NCBI GenBank assembly: GCA_008330645.1
Contig: VLTN01000012.1
Coordinates: 310,001 to 374,000 of the forward strand
Length of the DNA: 64,000 nt
From: Cafeteria roenbergensis
Lineage: Eukaryota > Sar > Bigyra > Bicosoecida > Cafeteriaceae
Direction: 5' to 3'
Shown here: one piece after another, positions 8,906 to 20,081 of the stretch
How positions within the stretch are numbered: position 1 is the stretch's first letter
Layout of the letters: the number at the start of each line of letters is the position of its first letter
The notes under the pieces: model-generated
The model's input: the letters and a program-made list of their open reading frames with translations, nothing else
Told to the model about the DNA's origin: nothing
Databases searched by the model: none
Program-made: the position numbers and the translations under genes

Positions 8906-11900
8906 TCAGAGCTTCCCGAGGAGGGAGCGCACTGCCTCGGCTGCAGACCCGGCAGCTCGAGGCATCGCGACAAACTCGAGAGCAGCGGCCGCGGACCGGC
9001 TGCGCTTCTGCCTGGCCGCCGCCCAAGAGCTGGTCAGGGTCTCGGCCTCGTCAACGCGCAGCTTCGCGTTGGCCTCCAGCCGCGCGGCAGCCTCGCGCAG
9101 CACGTGTGCGCGCTGCCGGAGTGCTGCGGCTGCCTTGCGCCTGGCCTGAGCCTCGCGGCCGTCGCCCAACCGGCTTGCTGCGGCTTTGAGCGTCTCTAGC
9201 GAGCTCCGGGCAATCTTGAGCTCATCCGCACACGTTGCCAACAGCCTGGCTTCCCGTGCGTCCTCAGTCGCGGTCACGCGGCTGCCAATGTCTCTCGCTA
9301 CCTTGGCTGTTGCGACGGCCCAGCGCCGCATTGCGTCTTCGTGGATGCTGGTCAGGCGAGTGGAGACCTTCTTGAGCTCTTCCAGACGTGGTCTGATATC
9401 CGCCGCCAAGGCAGCCTGGGTTCGCTGGAAGCTTGGCCTTCCTAACGATCTGCCAGGCGCGCGCAGCCGGGGAGTGACGCTGGCATCCATGCCTGCAGCG
9501 CTGGCGAAGCGGCGTGATGGGCCGTGGCTGCTGCTGTCGCTGCGAGTCGCCAGCATGCGAGGGGCCGGACTGGCGCTGCGCCCGCTCGAGCGACTCGGGC
9601 ACAGGCTGCTGTGCTCGCTCGCCGCTTCGTCCGCTGGGGGGCACGTGCCTGCGCCGGGCTGCAGTCCAGCAGCAGGCTTGCCCGTTGTCGCAGGCGTGCC
9701 CTGTTTGCGTGTCAGCGACTCTGGGCTTGAATCTGCGCTCGGCGTCGCGGTCGACGGGCCGGCTTCCGTTGCACTCGAGGCATTCAGCGCTGCCATGCGT
9801 GCCGCTGCCACAAGTGCTGCTCCGCGCCGGGGGCGCATGGCCGGCACTGCTGCTCCAACTGCTGCCGCTTTGGCCGCTTCTGGCTTGCTGACGGAGCCGA
9901 ATTGGCTGGAGGGCCCCGAGGGTGGGATTTGCTCGTCGCTTGCTGGCCGAAGCCCGTGATGGCCAGCGGCATCCACGTCCTTTGTCCTGGTGAGAGGCGC
10001 GCCGGTTGGCGAATCGGGGGAAGCAGCACCTTGCTCTGGAACAGGGGGCCTCAGGGTGCCCGGCGACGCCGTCTTGGCCTCGGTGCGACCTTGGGTGGCT
10101 AGTCGCCGGACACGCTTCGCCCGCGGCTGGGTCCTTGAGAGGCGTGGGCTGACGCGGCAGCGCTTGCGTGCCTCAGTGGCCGCCTGGGGAGCGGGCAGCT
10201 TCCCTGAAGCGGAAGACGCGGCCTGGAACGCACCGGATTCATCGTCCTTGCTCGTCGATGTCGGACTGTTTGTTGTCAGGCCTCCCGTCGCGAGGCCCAT
10301 GCCACCTTGACCCGCTGGTGGAGCGGCTGGTGCGAGTGGAGATGGGGGGCTGGCGACGGGGTTGGGCGCAGAAGCGGAAGCGAGAGGGCTTGGCCTTGGC
10401 TGCTGCGGATGCCGATCGGAGCCAGGCCCAGTCGGCGTGCAGGCGCTGCCTTCCTTTGCCTCGCGGTGAGACACCACCGTTCCCACGGCTTGTGATGGCG
10501 GCGAAGGAGGTGGCAGTCTCTTCGTCGGGGTCGTGGCGGCCTCCAGCGTGGCCGTGGCAGCCTCCGGGGCGACGTCGACGTCCGGGCATGCGTCCGTCTC
10601 GGTCGGGACGGTTTGCCGATGAGTCTCGTCTTCCGCTTGGGACTTTTGCTGAGCCGGGCCTCTCTCACGCGCGTCAATTGCGGGCCGACGACGAAGGGCA
10701 AGCCTTGCGATCGACGAGCGCCGCAAAGCGGGAGCCTGAGCCGTCCACCGCTCGCTGGCCCCTGGGGGAGGGGACATTGCAAGTTGCAAGGACTCGTCAA
10801 TCACCGGCTGCGGAGCTGGCTCGCGCTGGGGCGGGGTGACAGCAGGCTTGGCGGGCAGCGAAGGGGTCGGAGCGGGGTCGTCGGCAGGCCCCGTGACGCG
10901 ACGAGCAGGGTCGTCGCAAGCGGGAGCCACCTTCAGTGCAGGGTGGAGGTGAAGCCGCTTGAGACGTCGCGGAGGCTCGACTGGCGGTTTGCGGCGGATT
11001 CGCAAAAAAGCCGCCGAGCTCCTTGGGAGGAGGGCAGCCCCCGCCGCGCGCTGGGCGGGAGCGATCCCGGCCGGTGCATTGTCATCAGGCAGAAGGGCTG
11101 CGAATCCGTCGCTTGAAGTCGTCGCGTTAAATGCGTCGGCTGGCTGGCCCAAACCCGAGGGCGCGGCTCTGGGAGCTTTAGCGGCGGCAGCCGTAGCGGC
11201 AGCTGCGGTGTGGCGAAGCCGACTCGCCAGCGGAATGACGAGCGCCGCGGCGTGAGATTTCGACCTTGATGACCCCGTTGCAGCTGATGGCGCTCGGGCG
11301 CTGCTGCTCGTGGCCGCGGGGGGAGGATGCATTCCTGGAACCACTGTCGAGGGGCGCTCAGGGCTGTCGGCTTGCGAGAATGCGGCAGGCTGCCCGGCAG
11401 CTCGCTCGGGATCGCCGGGCGCCGTCTCCACCGGTGCGTCCCTTGCGCCGCTGAACGTGTCGCCGCTGGGTCCAGAGCCGCGATGGCTCCACGCCTCACG
11501 CATGAATGCCCTTGCTGCGTCGGCTTCTTGCTGCGAGACGATGGCGCGGACCTCGAAGGTTGCTTGGAGTTGGCCGCCCGCAGCTACGGGACCAGCCGAT
11601 GCCGCCTGGTAGGGGACCGCACGCACTCGGATGAGTAGCTCTGCGTCGCGGGCTGTTGCTGAGCTGCGAGGCACGTGGGCTGTGCAATCGGTTGCCCAGA
11701 ACGACGACAGGACGACAGCCGGCGAGGAACGCAGGTGGACGCTCACCCCGCCTGGAGATATTGACCATACCGCCCCTGCCGGAGCCTCCAGCGTGTCGCC
11801 GCCCGACACTGTAACGGATGCCTTCGTCGCGGGCACGACCAAGACTGGCCTGACCAGTGCGGCAAGCGCGCCCCCTGGGATCATTGCAGCGTTGGCCTCG

Positions 11901-13016
11901 GCGCGAAACCTCGCCGCGTTGAGCGTGGCAAGGTGGGCCACGACGTCGGCAACCGGGCTGTCCCGGGGCGCGCGGCCAGCCGGAGACGACTCGGGTTGTC
12001 GCTGGAGCGCGTCGCGCAGGCCCTGTCCCGAGGACGAGCTAATCGCGCGGTACACGCCCTCCAGCAGCTCCATCCGCACGTCCGGGTGATCAACGGCGCA
12101 AGCGGCTTCGATGAGGGAGCGAAGCACCCGCGCGCCGCCCTCACCAGACAGCTGGGAGCGTACGGAGCAAACCCGGACTCGCATCAGGCCGCTGGCAATG
12201 CAAGCGAATGCGCAGGCACCGAGGGGACCAAGCCTGCCGCCGTCCTTCAGCAGCGCGAACTCCAGCAGCAGCGCCGCGATGCGAGGGAGGGAGCTCAGCG
12301 CAGCGTCTCTCGCGGCTGCCTGGGCGGCAGCGTCGCTTCCATCGTCGACGCGCTGCAGCTCAGCGATGTGGCGCCGTGCGTCTGCTGGGCTCAGGGACGC
12401 AAGCCTTGCGCAAGCGCCCGGCCCGAGCCTGCCAACGACGCCGCGCTTCGACACCTGCGGTTGCCGACACAAACAGCACGCTCACAGCGCACACCCAAAC
12501 CAGCACAGATGGATAGCGCGAGCAATGCACCGGTGCAAGGGCACTGCGCGGCGCCACGCGTCTCCTCACGATTGCTGCCACACAGCCAGCGAGCCGCTGG
12601 CATCGCTCGAGCTCGTCGTGGTCGCCCGCCCCCGGGCCGTTGGACACGGCGAGCAGGCTCGAGTCCAGGGCCCGGACGAGTCGCCCTGCCAGTCCTGCTT
12701 GGGTTGCGAGGTCGGGCCGAACCAGAGCGAGCAGGACGCCAAGCTCGGCGGCCTCCGCGGCGGTCGTCGCATCCTTGGAGTCGAGGAGGGCCAGGGCGCT
12801 CAGGACGACCTTGCTCGAGAGGCCGGCTCGGATTGTCTCCACTGCCGGCGCAGCGCGAGCCACTCGTGGCTCGCCGTCGAGGCACCCGGCCCAGTAGTCA
12901 GCGATCTGCGTGCGACCCACTGCCGCGACGATTGCGTGCTGCGTGTCGCTGCGCGCTGCGGCCACGCTGTCGGCAGTCACCTCGCCGGCGAGCCACGTCG
13001 CGGCTGCGACTGCCAT
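8906..13016 (-). CDS. Large ARM-like / beta-domain / coiled-coil protein, possible meiotic axis core protein
   Basis: Two exons, 12570-13016 and 8906-12454, with a 115 bp intron (GTGAGG...CGCAG, phase 0); 1331 aa. Residues 1-~330 are helical with ARM/HEAT character (VLSALALLDSKDATTAAEAA, LLLEFALLKDGGRLGPLGA, VRMELLEGVYRAISSS). Residues ~350-470 are beta-rich and end in a helix (VVPATKASVTVSGGDTLEAP ... FEVRAIVSQQEADAARAFMR), as expected for a PH-like fold. About 700 disordered residues follow, with basic patches (RLSRTQPRAKRVRRL), then a coiled coil at ~1175-1310 (LAADIRPRLEELKKVSTRLT onward). That order (ARM-like, PH-like, disorder, coiled coil) is the architecture of SYCP2/Red1/ASY3 axis proteins; sequence identity is not visible by eye, so this is inference. 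The frame continues upstream of 13016 without another convincing start before the neighbouring gene. Confidence 0.7.
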
Positions 13017-13208
13017 GCGCAAGGCCAGCCCGCTCCGTCGCGGCCAGGCCTCCGAGTGCGCTGCCGCGCCGGCGCAGTCAGCGGGCAGTTGCTCGTCGGA
13101 CAACTGCCCGCCGCGAGCAGAGCCGGCCGCGTCCCGGCGGCAGAGCTGCCCGGCGCGGGAGCGCCGGAAGCAGCCCGGGCGGCTGCGAGCCGCCCACAGC
13201 CTACATGC
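13017..13208. promoter_or_regulatory. Shared promoter region, axis-like gene / TRAIP-like gene
   Basis: 192 bp between divergent starts. GGCAGAGC is at 13139-13146, with a near-copy AGCAGAGC about 20 bp upstream of it. Confidence 0.5.
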
Positions 13209-15700
13209 ATGGCCGACCAGCATGCGGCTGACGGAGTATGCATGATCTGCATCTCGTCGATGCGCCTGGGCAGCGGCCTCGCGGTATCCACGGCCTGCGG
13301 GACCGTGTTTCACAAGGAGTGGTGAGGCTGGGCTCGGGCGGTCGCCGTTGAGGGCGCTGCGCGACCGCAAGGGTGCCAGCATAGCGAGGGCGCTCGCGCA
13401 TCGAGCAGCAACGATGCCCGCCCTTCCCTGGCTTCGCAGTCTGGCCGCCTGGGAGTCCGCATCCAAGCGGCAGCGGAGAGAACTGGCCTGCCCACACTGC
13501 AAGTCTCCCACCCAGTGTCTGGGTCTCCGCGTGAGCACGGACTCGGGCAAGCCGCACACCAACCAGGCAGGACTCCCGCTGTTTGTTAGGGAGATGATAG
13601 AGCGCCTGGATGGGGCGCTGGCCACGGCTGCCGCTGCCGAGGCCGACGCGAAGGCGGTTGCCGAGGAGTCGCGCGAGTCGCTTGTGCAGCAAGCGGCCGA
13701 GCTGGACGCGCGGGTGCGGGTGCGGGAGGAGGAGGCCATTCGTGCCAAGCTCGAGGCCGAAGAGGCGCTGATGCGCGCCCGGCAGGCGGAAGGCCGCGCA
13801 AGTTCCGAGCGCTCGGCTGCCCTCAAAGAGCGAGAGACCCACGAACGAGCGACGAGGGAGATCGCCCTTCGACTGCAGCGGGCAAACGCAATGGTCCGTG
13901 CTGGGAAAGCGTGAGTGACTGGCTGCCAATTGGGCTCAAGAGGTTGCGGCTGCGCAACCGAGCGTCGAGCTGCACCGTGTCTGTGTTGCGACGGGTAGAG
14001 CGTCGCGCGCGACCGCGTCGGATTGCACGCCCACTGGCCGCAGAATCGAGACGGAGAACGCGCGCCACTTCACGAGCGGAAGGGACCCGGCGGACCTGTC
14101 GAGGCAGGAGCTCGAGGCCGCGTTGTGGAGCGCGACCGGCGCCTTCGAGCGCGCGTCGGCCAAGGCAAAGCGAGCAGAGTCACAGCTGCGAATCAAGGCA
14201 AGAGCAGAGGAGAGGGCGTCCGCGGCAGAGGCGAAGCGTCGGGAGCTCGAGTCCCAGCTCGCAGACTCCAGGCTCGCCGAGAAGGGGCTTCGCCGTGTGG
14301 CAGCCGACTTGAGGAGGCGAAGCGAGGCGCTCGCGGCGCAGGCCCTGGCCACAGGCCTCTCAGTCCCCGAGGTGGCGGCACACGCAGCATCCCGTCATGC
14401 GGGGAAGCGCCCCCGCAGCGCAGTGCCCCGCAGCGCCCTTGAGGCGGAGAGGAGCCAGAACGGTGGCGCGAGGCAGCGGCCGCACCTTGCGGAGCGGGAG
14501 CCAGGTTCGCAGGCACAGAATTCGGCCGCCAGTCCGCGTCTGTCCCCGAGTCCTGCTGCGGGCGAGGCCGTGCCTGCATCGCTGAAGGAGCGCCTCGAGA
14601 CGGCCACGCAGCCTCCGCCGCCGTTGACGCAGGTGGAGGCCGGAGCCGGCCAAGAGGCGTCGCAGTCGGTGCTCGCGGACCTGATGCAGTCCCAGCCCGA
14701 CCCCACGCAGTGCAGGGACGCTTTCCGCGGCGCAGCCTCGAGGCCGGGCCAGCCGCGCACAACAGACCAAGCGACCGTGGACCTGGTCTCCCAGAGCGAC
14801 GACGCTGGCCCGCAGTTTGCGTACACGCTAGCCCCAGCGCCGGGCCGGCACCGGGCCGACGGGCCTGGCAACGAAGGGAGCGCGCCTGGCCGTGCTGTAG
14901 CTGGGCGAAAGCGCCCCCGCGACTGCGAGAGCGACGGCCCGGCCGCGGCGGCGGCCGAGAAGGCCCGTGCGCCACGGCCTGCCCCCAGCGCAGCCGCGCA
15001 AGGGCCAATGGCGCACGACGAGCTGGAGGAGGCCGCGAACCTGCTGTGGGACGAGAGCGAGGGCCAGGGCGGCCGGGTCAGCGGAAACTCGGCGAAGCCG
15101 GCCGCGCGGCGCGAAACCGCTGCACTGGTCGCGGCAGTTGCGGCGCAGGCTGCCGCCGCCAGGGGCAGGTCGTCGAAGCAGACCGATCCCCCGCGAGCGG
15201 CATCGCAGACGCAGTACCTGCACCTGGCATCGGCTCTCACGGACGCTCGCGGCGACTTCCCGGAACGGGGTGGGGATCGTGCGAGGGAGCAGTGGGCGCG
15301 CGTTGCCCCGCGCCCTGGGCTGGGCCGCTCCAAGCGCCGCGCCTTCGGCATCGGCGCTTCTGGAGCTGGGCTTGGGCCAGGCGCCGCGCCGCGCCCGCCG
15401 GGCCTCTCGCACACCAGCTCTGCCAGCTCCCAGCCGCCCTCGTCAATTCGAAGCAGCGCGCACGGGGCGGGCGACGACACGACCACCCTTTTGTCTGCGC
15501 TGGCATCGGCCCGGGCTGGCGCGTCCACGCACGTGCGGGCGAGGGACGCCACCGGCGCCCCCCTGTACCTGCGGAGGGGTCAGCATGTCAGCACCAAGGT
15601 TGCCAAAGCTGGCGGCGCGCGCAAGACTGCCCTTGCGTCGGCTTCCCGCCGCCCTCTTGCGCAAATGCGACTGAGTGATGCGGCTTGGGGGAAAGCCTAG
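13209..15700 (+). CDS. TRAIP-like RING finger / coiled-coil protein (putative E3 ubiquitin ligase)
   Basis: Three exons: 13209-13321, 13440-13910 and 14044-15700, with introns of 118 and 133 bp (GTGAGG/GTGAGT...CGCAG); 746 aa. The N-terminal RING reads CMIC, then TACGTVFHKEC, CLAAW and CPHC, with intron 1 splitting the sixth-ligand Cys codon. Spacing and the Cys-x3-Trp after the intron match TRAIP, an E3 that acts on stalled replisomes and crosslinks. The usual fourth ligand (His of CGH) is Thr here. A coiled coil spans residues ~90-290 (MIERLDGALATAAAAEADAK through RELESQLADSRLAEKGLRRV), again as in TRAIP. The long C-terminus is disordered with basic patches; I see no clear PIP box. Ligase function is inferred. 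Confidence 0.8.
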
Positions 15701-15831
15701 CTGTGTTCAACGCGTGTGTCACACCCTCAAGGGCGGATTGCATCGCACCAATACAACGAGGGGAAGGACAGATTGAACTCTCGCACAGGGCTGCCCCGCG
15801 ACCACAACCACGCTAGGGCGCAAGCGACGGC

Positions 15832-16653
15832 TCAGTGGGTCGACCGGGTGAAGATCTGCTGACGGCGGTGGTACAGCACGCGGCGGATGAGGCCGTCGGA
15901 CTCCATCTCCTTCATGGCCACGCGAGCGAGGCTGCCGGAGATCTTCATGCGCTCGGACACGGTGGCCACGGTGATGATCTTCATCTTGGGCACATCAGTC
16001 TTGAGCTTGTCGTACGTCTTGGCGTCGAAGAGCACGGCGTTCTGCAGCTTGGACGCGGACTTGCCCTTGGACCACTTCTTCTTCTTGCCCTTGCCACCCG
16101 CCATGGCGGCGCGGGCCTTAGCCTCCTTTGACTTGGCCTGGACGACGGCTGCGGGGGAAGCGGGGTCGGGGCGACGAGCGAGCGGGCATTGAAAAGCACG
16201 AATGGCGCGAATGATTAGCTGCGCGCATGGGGCGCCGAGGCCACCGAGCGGCAGGCCGCGTCCGGCTGGCACCCGTCGCGTCGCGGGTCAAGTGCGAGGC
16301 GGAACCCGGGCGTTGAGGTCTCGGCCCGGCGGCCAGTGCGCCTGAAGGCGCAGTCGCCCCAAGCGCAAGCAGGCGCGAGTCCGCGGACCGCGTCCACAAC
16401 GCCCTGCCCGGCGCGGTCAGGGCCAGCCCGCGCGCCCGTGCTCCCCCGGAGAGGCCTCCAGCGACAGCCAGCGAGGGCCAGGTCCAGTGGGCGCGCCGCT
16501 GGCGGGCTGCCGGCGGCCAAGGCCGCCGCGAGAGCGCGGGCAAGCAGCACGCGCTCCGTCCCAGCCGGCGCGCTGCCCTCCCGCCGCAGCGCGCATGGAC
16601 TCGCGTGCGGCGGGCGGGCGGCATTGGCGACGCATGTGCGAAGGCTCACCCAT
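15832..16653 (-). CDS. RPS25: Small ribosomal subunit protein eS25
   Basis: Component of the 40S head near the E site. Two exons: exon 1 is only four bases (ATGG, 16650-16653), then a 501 bp intron (GTGAGC...CCCGCAG, 16149-16649), then 15832-16148; 106 aa. The joined start reads [20 protein letters not shown], followed by [20 protein letters not shown], the block LITVATVS-like [20 protein letters not shown] and a QQIFTRSTH end. Lys-rich tail, length and motifs match eS25 (105-125 aa). Without the four-base exon, translation would have to begin at the internal Met 17, which removes the usual KEAK segment. Confidence 0.93.
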
Positions 16654-16823
16654 GGCCTAAAACTTCCCCTCGAGTGGCTGGGGCGCGGGCGCGCTCGGCA
16701 CGGCTCCGACTGTCACGGACCGCTGGCCGACGTCGACACAGAGCCGGCCGGCAAGCCCCCGGGCAGAGCCGCCAAGTGTGGGTCACTCGCGACTTGCCTC
16801 GCTCCGGATCGCGCCGGCGGCGT
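16654..16823. promoter_or_regulatory. Shared promoter region, RPS25 / mitochondrial-type membrane protein
   Basis: 170 bp, the shortest divergent spacer here. GGCAGAGC is at 16762-16769, 109 bp from the RPS25 ATG and 55 bp from the other. Confidence 0.5.
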
Positions 16824-18716
16824 ATGCTCGCGCGAGGCGGACCATGTCTGCGGGCGGCCGCGCTGCTCGGCCGCCGCGGGCTCGCGGCCGCGGCCCACCC
16901 TTCCCGCCCGCAGGTGCGCGACCCGGGCCCGCCGAGAACTGTTCCGCGCACGACCGGCCGGCGCCGACCTCGCCCCGCTGCGGAGCACCCCCGAGCTGTC
17001 GAGGCGCGCAAGCAAGCTGAAATGAAGTCGGCGCTGGCCCACGGCGCCGCCAGTCTGAGGGAGGCGACCGAGGCGATGCGGCTGGCGTTGCGGGCGTCCG
17101 CGCCCGCACAGCTCGAGCTGGGGACGCGCGCCCGGCAGATCGCCTCGTCAGTTGGAGAGGGAGCGGGCCTCGTGGCGGTGGGTATCGCGGCCAGTGAGCG
17201 CGCCTTCTCGCGGCGCACGGGGATGTCGGAGTGGGTGCTGCGCGTCATCGTGGCCGCGATTGTAATGGGCGTCGGCTCCCTGGCAGTGACGTTTGCCGAC
17301 ACAATCAAGGCCTTCATGGGCGCGCAGGCGTCCAAAGCTGTGGCTGGCGTGCTCCGCGACGAGGACATTCGCAACAGCGCTTCGCTCACCGTCTCGGAGC
17401 TGGCAGAGCGGCTGTTGGCGGACGACGAGCTTCGCACCGCATCGGCGGCGTTCCTGCAAGGGCTCATGGCCGCCCCTGAAACGCGTGCTGCCTTGCTGGA
17501 CCTGCTGGTGTGGGCGCTGCAGGAGGAGAGCACTCGTCAGCAGCTGGTCGCGCTGCTGTCCCACGAGGCGACGTTGCGTGCCACGCGGGACCTGCTCATC
17601 TGGGCATTTTCAGACCCGGCCACCCGCCGCCAGATGGAACAGCTCGCGTCCTGGCTGCTGGCCGACGAGAGCTTCCAGCTTGTCGGCGTTCGTGCGCTGC
17701 TGGGAGTGCTCAACTCGACGCTCGACGACAAGCCGCTTCGCGACCACGCGGCGGAGGCCCTCTCAAGCGTGGTGGCGGACACAAGCCTGCAGCAGCGAAC
17801 CGGGGAGGCCCTTTGGAACGCAGTGGCCTGGTCCGTGACGCCCTCAATCTTGCGGTCACCCGATGGCAAGCCAGAGGCGGCGGTGCCGGACGCAGCTGCC
17901 CTGGCGCCCGCACCCCCCGCCGACGCGGCCCAGACTGTGGACGGCGCGCAAGCAGGGTCCGTGGGCGATGGTGACTCTGCGGCTGCGGCCGCGGCCGCAG
18001 CTGGGGCCACCCATCGGCAGGAGGCGGGCGAGCCCTCTCCGAGCGCTGCCCCCAGCAGCGCCCCCGCGGCCCAAAGCGCCCCGACAGGCGCCCTCCTCCC
18101 CGGGAAGCAGCAGGCTGACGGCCCTCCCCGCCCGGCCGTGTCCACCGCCAACGGCCCGGTCGGCAGGCGTCCCGAACCGATCGAGCTTGCGCCGGCCGGC
18201 GAGGGGCCTGACACGGCTCCCCGCGGAAGGTTCGGCGTGCGCCTGCACCGCGATGCCAACGAGGCACCCCCGGAAGTGCCCGTTCCCTCTGCACGCGTCG
18301 CATCGGCGAACGGAGCGACCAAGAGGCGCCAGGGCGACCCGACCAAGCTGGGACGAGCTGCAGACGGGGCCGCCCCTCAGGCCGCTCACCACGAGCCCGC
18401 GGGGACTGCTCCCCAAACAGCGGTGCCAGCGGGTGCACGCCGCGCTGTGCCGGAAAGCGGGGCCATTCCGTCGCCACCGAGGGCGCGTCTCGCGACAGGC
18501 GTGAGCCAGTCCCGCTCGCCGGGCAGCTCACAGGCTGCCGGCGGGGAGCCCAGCGGCCAGAGCCGCAGCGACCCGCACCCCCCTGCGCGTGCCGCTGCCT
18601 CCGGCTCACAGAATGCGACGAGAGCGGGCGCCGAGGACGCCCAGTTCGTTGCCGAGTGGAAGCAACCTCTGCACTTGTTGGAGTCGGGCGCGCAGACGCA
18701 CGACCAGCGCGCCTGA
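16824..18716 (+). CDS. Mitochondrial-type single-pass protein with helical repeats
   Basis: A single exon of 630 aa; the ATG at 16824 is chosen because it starts a presequence-like segment (MLARGGPCLRAAALLGRRGL) and lies just downstream of the promoter octamer. A transmembrane helix is at ~residues 135-155 (VLRVIVAAIVMGVGSLAVTF). Residues ~180-345 contain repeated helical units of ~40 residues built around LLADDELR / LLVWALQEESTRQQL / LLIWAFSDPATRRQMEQL / LLADESFQL, resembling ARM-like solenoids. The C-terminal ~280 residues are Pro/Ala-rich and disordered. I do not recognise the family; an inner-membrane scaffold is a guess from the layout. Confidence 0.7.
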   Translation: MLARGGPCLRAAALLGRRGLAAAAHPSRPQVRDPGPPRTVPRTTGRRRPRPAAEHPRAVEARKQAEMKSALAHGAASLREATEAMRLALRASAPAQLELGTRARQIASSVGEGAGLVAVGIAASERAFSRRTGMSEWVLRVIVAAIVMGVGSLAVTFADTIKAFMGAQASKAVAGVLRDEDIRNSASLTVSELAERLLADDELRTASAAFLQGLMAAPETRAALLDLLVWALQEESTRQQLVALLSHEATLRATRDLLIWAFSDPATRRQMEQLASWLLADESFQLVGVRALLGVLNSTLDDKPLRDHAAEALSSVVADTSLQQRTGEALWNAVAWSVTPSILRSPDGKPEAAVPDAAALAPAPPADAAQTVDGAQAGSVGDGDSAAAAAAAAGATHRQEAGEPSPSAAPSSAPAAQSAPTGALLPGKQQADGPPRPAVSTANGPVGRRPEPIELAPAGEGPDTAPRGRFGVRLHRDANEAPPEVPVPSARVASANGATKRRQGDPTKLGRAADGAAPQAAHHEPAGTAPQTAVPAGARRAVPESGAIPSPPRARLATGVSQSRSPGSSQAAGGEPSGQSRSDPHPPARAAASGSQNATRAGAEDAQFVAEWKQPLHLLESGAQTHDQRA

Positions 18717-20081
18717 GAGGCTGAGAGAGGGCGAGAGATTCGTGCGTGCTGGTGCTGGCGCCGCTTTGCGAGAAATCGAGAGGCAGCTGGGCGCCTCAAG
18801 CGCGGCCCCACGAGCGGCCTGCTGCGCGACCGCGGCAGAGACGTCGAGCCTCTGTCTCACACTGCATTGTTCAGTGGTCACCTCCAGTTTTGCGACGCCT
18901 GGGCTTCGCATCACTCCCCCGGCGACCAGCACTCGAGCTTCCGCCGCAGGCCGCAGTCCAAGCAGGTGCTTCGCGCTTGCTCCAGATCACGGTGAGACGG
19001 CCGCCCGGCCCCGGTCCGCGCGTGGAGGGGAGGCTGCGACCGTCGTCCGCGAGCTTTGAGGGACGTCGCGTGAAGACCACGACCAACGACGCGCCGTGCC
19101 GCCGGTTCCCGGGGCCGGACGGGAGCCCCCCTCCGGCCTTCGTGTGGAACAACAAATGGCGCAACCCGAGGCGGCGAGGGGGGGCGTGGACACGTCGCCC
19201 GGGGCGCGCAAATTGGCGGGGACGTTCCGCGCTCGCACTGCGACCTCACTCTCGGGCTTCCACGAGCCCCCCGCCAGGTCGCCGCGCGGGGCCGGCCACG
19301 CTTCCGGCGCCCCTCCAGCCCCGGCCGACGCGCCCGCCGATCCACCCTGGTGGGAGGGGCGCCTGCAGCGCGCCCTCAGCGGGGAGCGGAGGGCGCGCGA
19401 CCGCCGGAGCGACGAAAAAGCTCGCCTTGCCGACGAGCGATCGCAAGCCTCTGTTGGGAGCGTGGGTCCCTCTCGCGCGATTCGCGCGCGGCCCCGGCCC
19501 CGACGGCCCGCCCCCCGTCAGACCCCAAAAGCCTGACACCCCGAGCCAAGGGGCTGCTGTGCGGGTGGGCCGGCCTGCTCGGCGCTGAGCCGGCATGTGG
19601 CAACGCCCGGACGCAAAGAGCGCTGGCACCGCCGCCTGCGTCAAGCGCTGGCCTTGGCCGTGCACGACCGGCGCACGCGGCCGCAAGCCGCGGCGGCGCC
19701 CCTCTTTGCCCGCGTGGGGCTCGCTCCGCACTCGGCAAGGCAGGCAGGCGCGTCCACAGCCAGCGCAACCCTGCCCGAGGACGGCCCAGGCTAGCGCGTG
19801 CCGGGTTGCTCGGCCGCCTGCCGGCGCTGCGCGCGACGCGGGCTTGCCGGACCTGGGGCCGCGACAAGCCGCGCCAGCGCGCCCCCGCCCCCGCCTCCCC
19901 GCTCCACACCACCCCTTGCCCCCTCCCCGCCTCAGCAAGCTGTCCCCAGCCCCCCCTGACTCCGACTCTCGCTGCCCTTGTCGCGCGCTCCTCCCTGCGC
20001 CGCCGCAGATTGGCGCAAAACTGCTGCCAATTCACGCAGCACTCGCAGCTACGTTCCCAGCTCGTCGCCCCGTCCGCCGGA
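18717..20081. other. Long gene-free stretch upstream of the AP2 gene
   Basis: 1365 bp, the longest gene-free stretch in the window. Open frames cover it on both strands but look like GC-driven artefacts (Arg/Pro/Ala strings without domain character). A GTGAG at 18992 and a CGCAG ending near 20010 could bound a ~1 kb intron in the 5' leader, using the same splice signals as the other genes. Only a near-copy of the promoter octamer (GGCAGAGA, about 18833) is present. Confidence 0.35.

Noticed and set aside
19350-20081. Upstream in-frame extension of the AP2 protein and several opposite-strand frames of 200-360 codons
   Set aside because: Arg/Pro/Ala strings without domain-like features; long open frames are expected by chance at this GC content.
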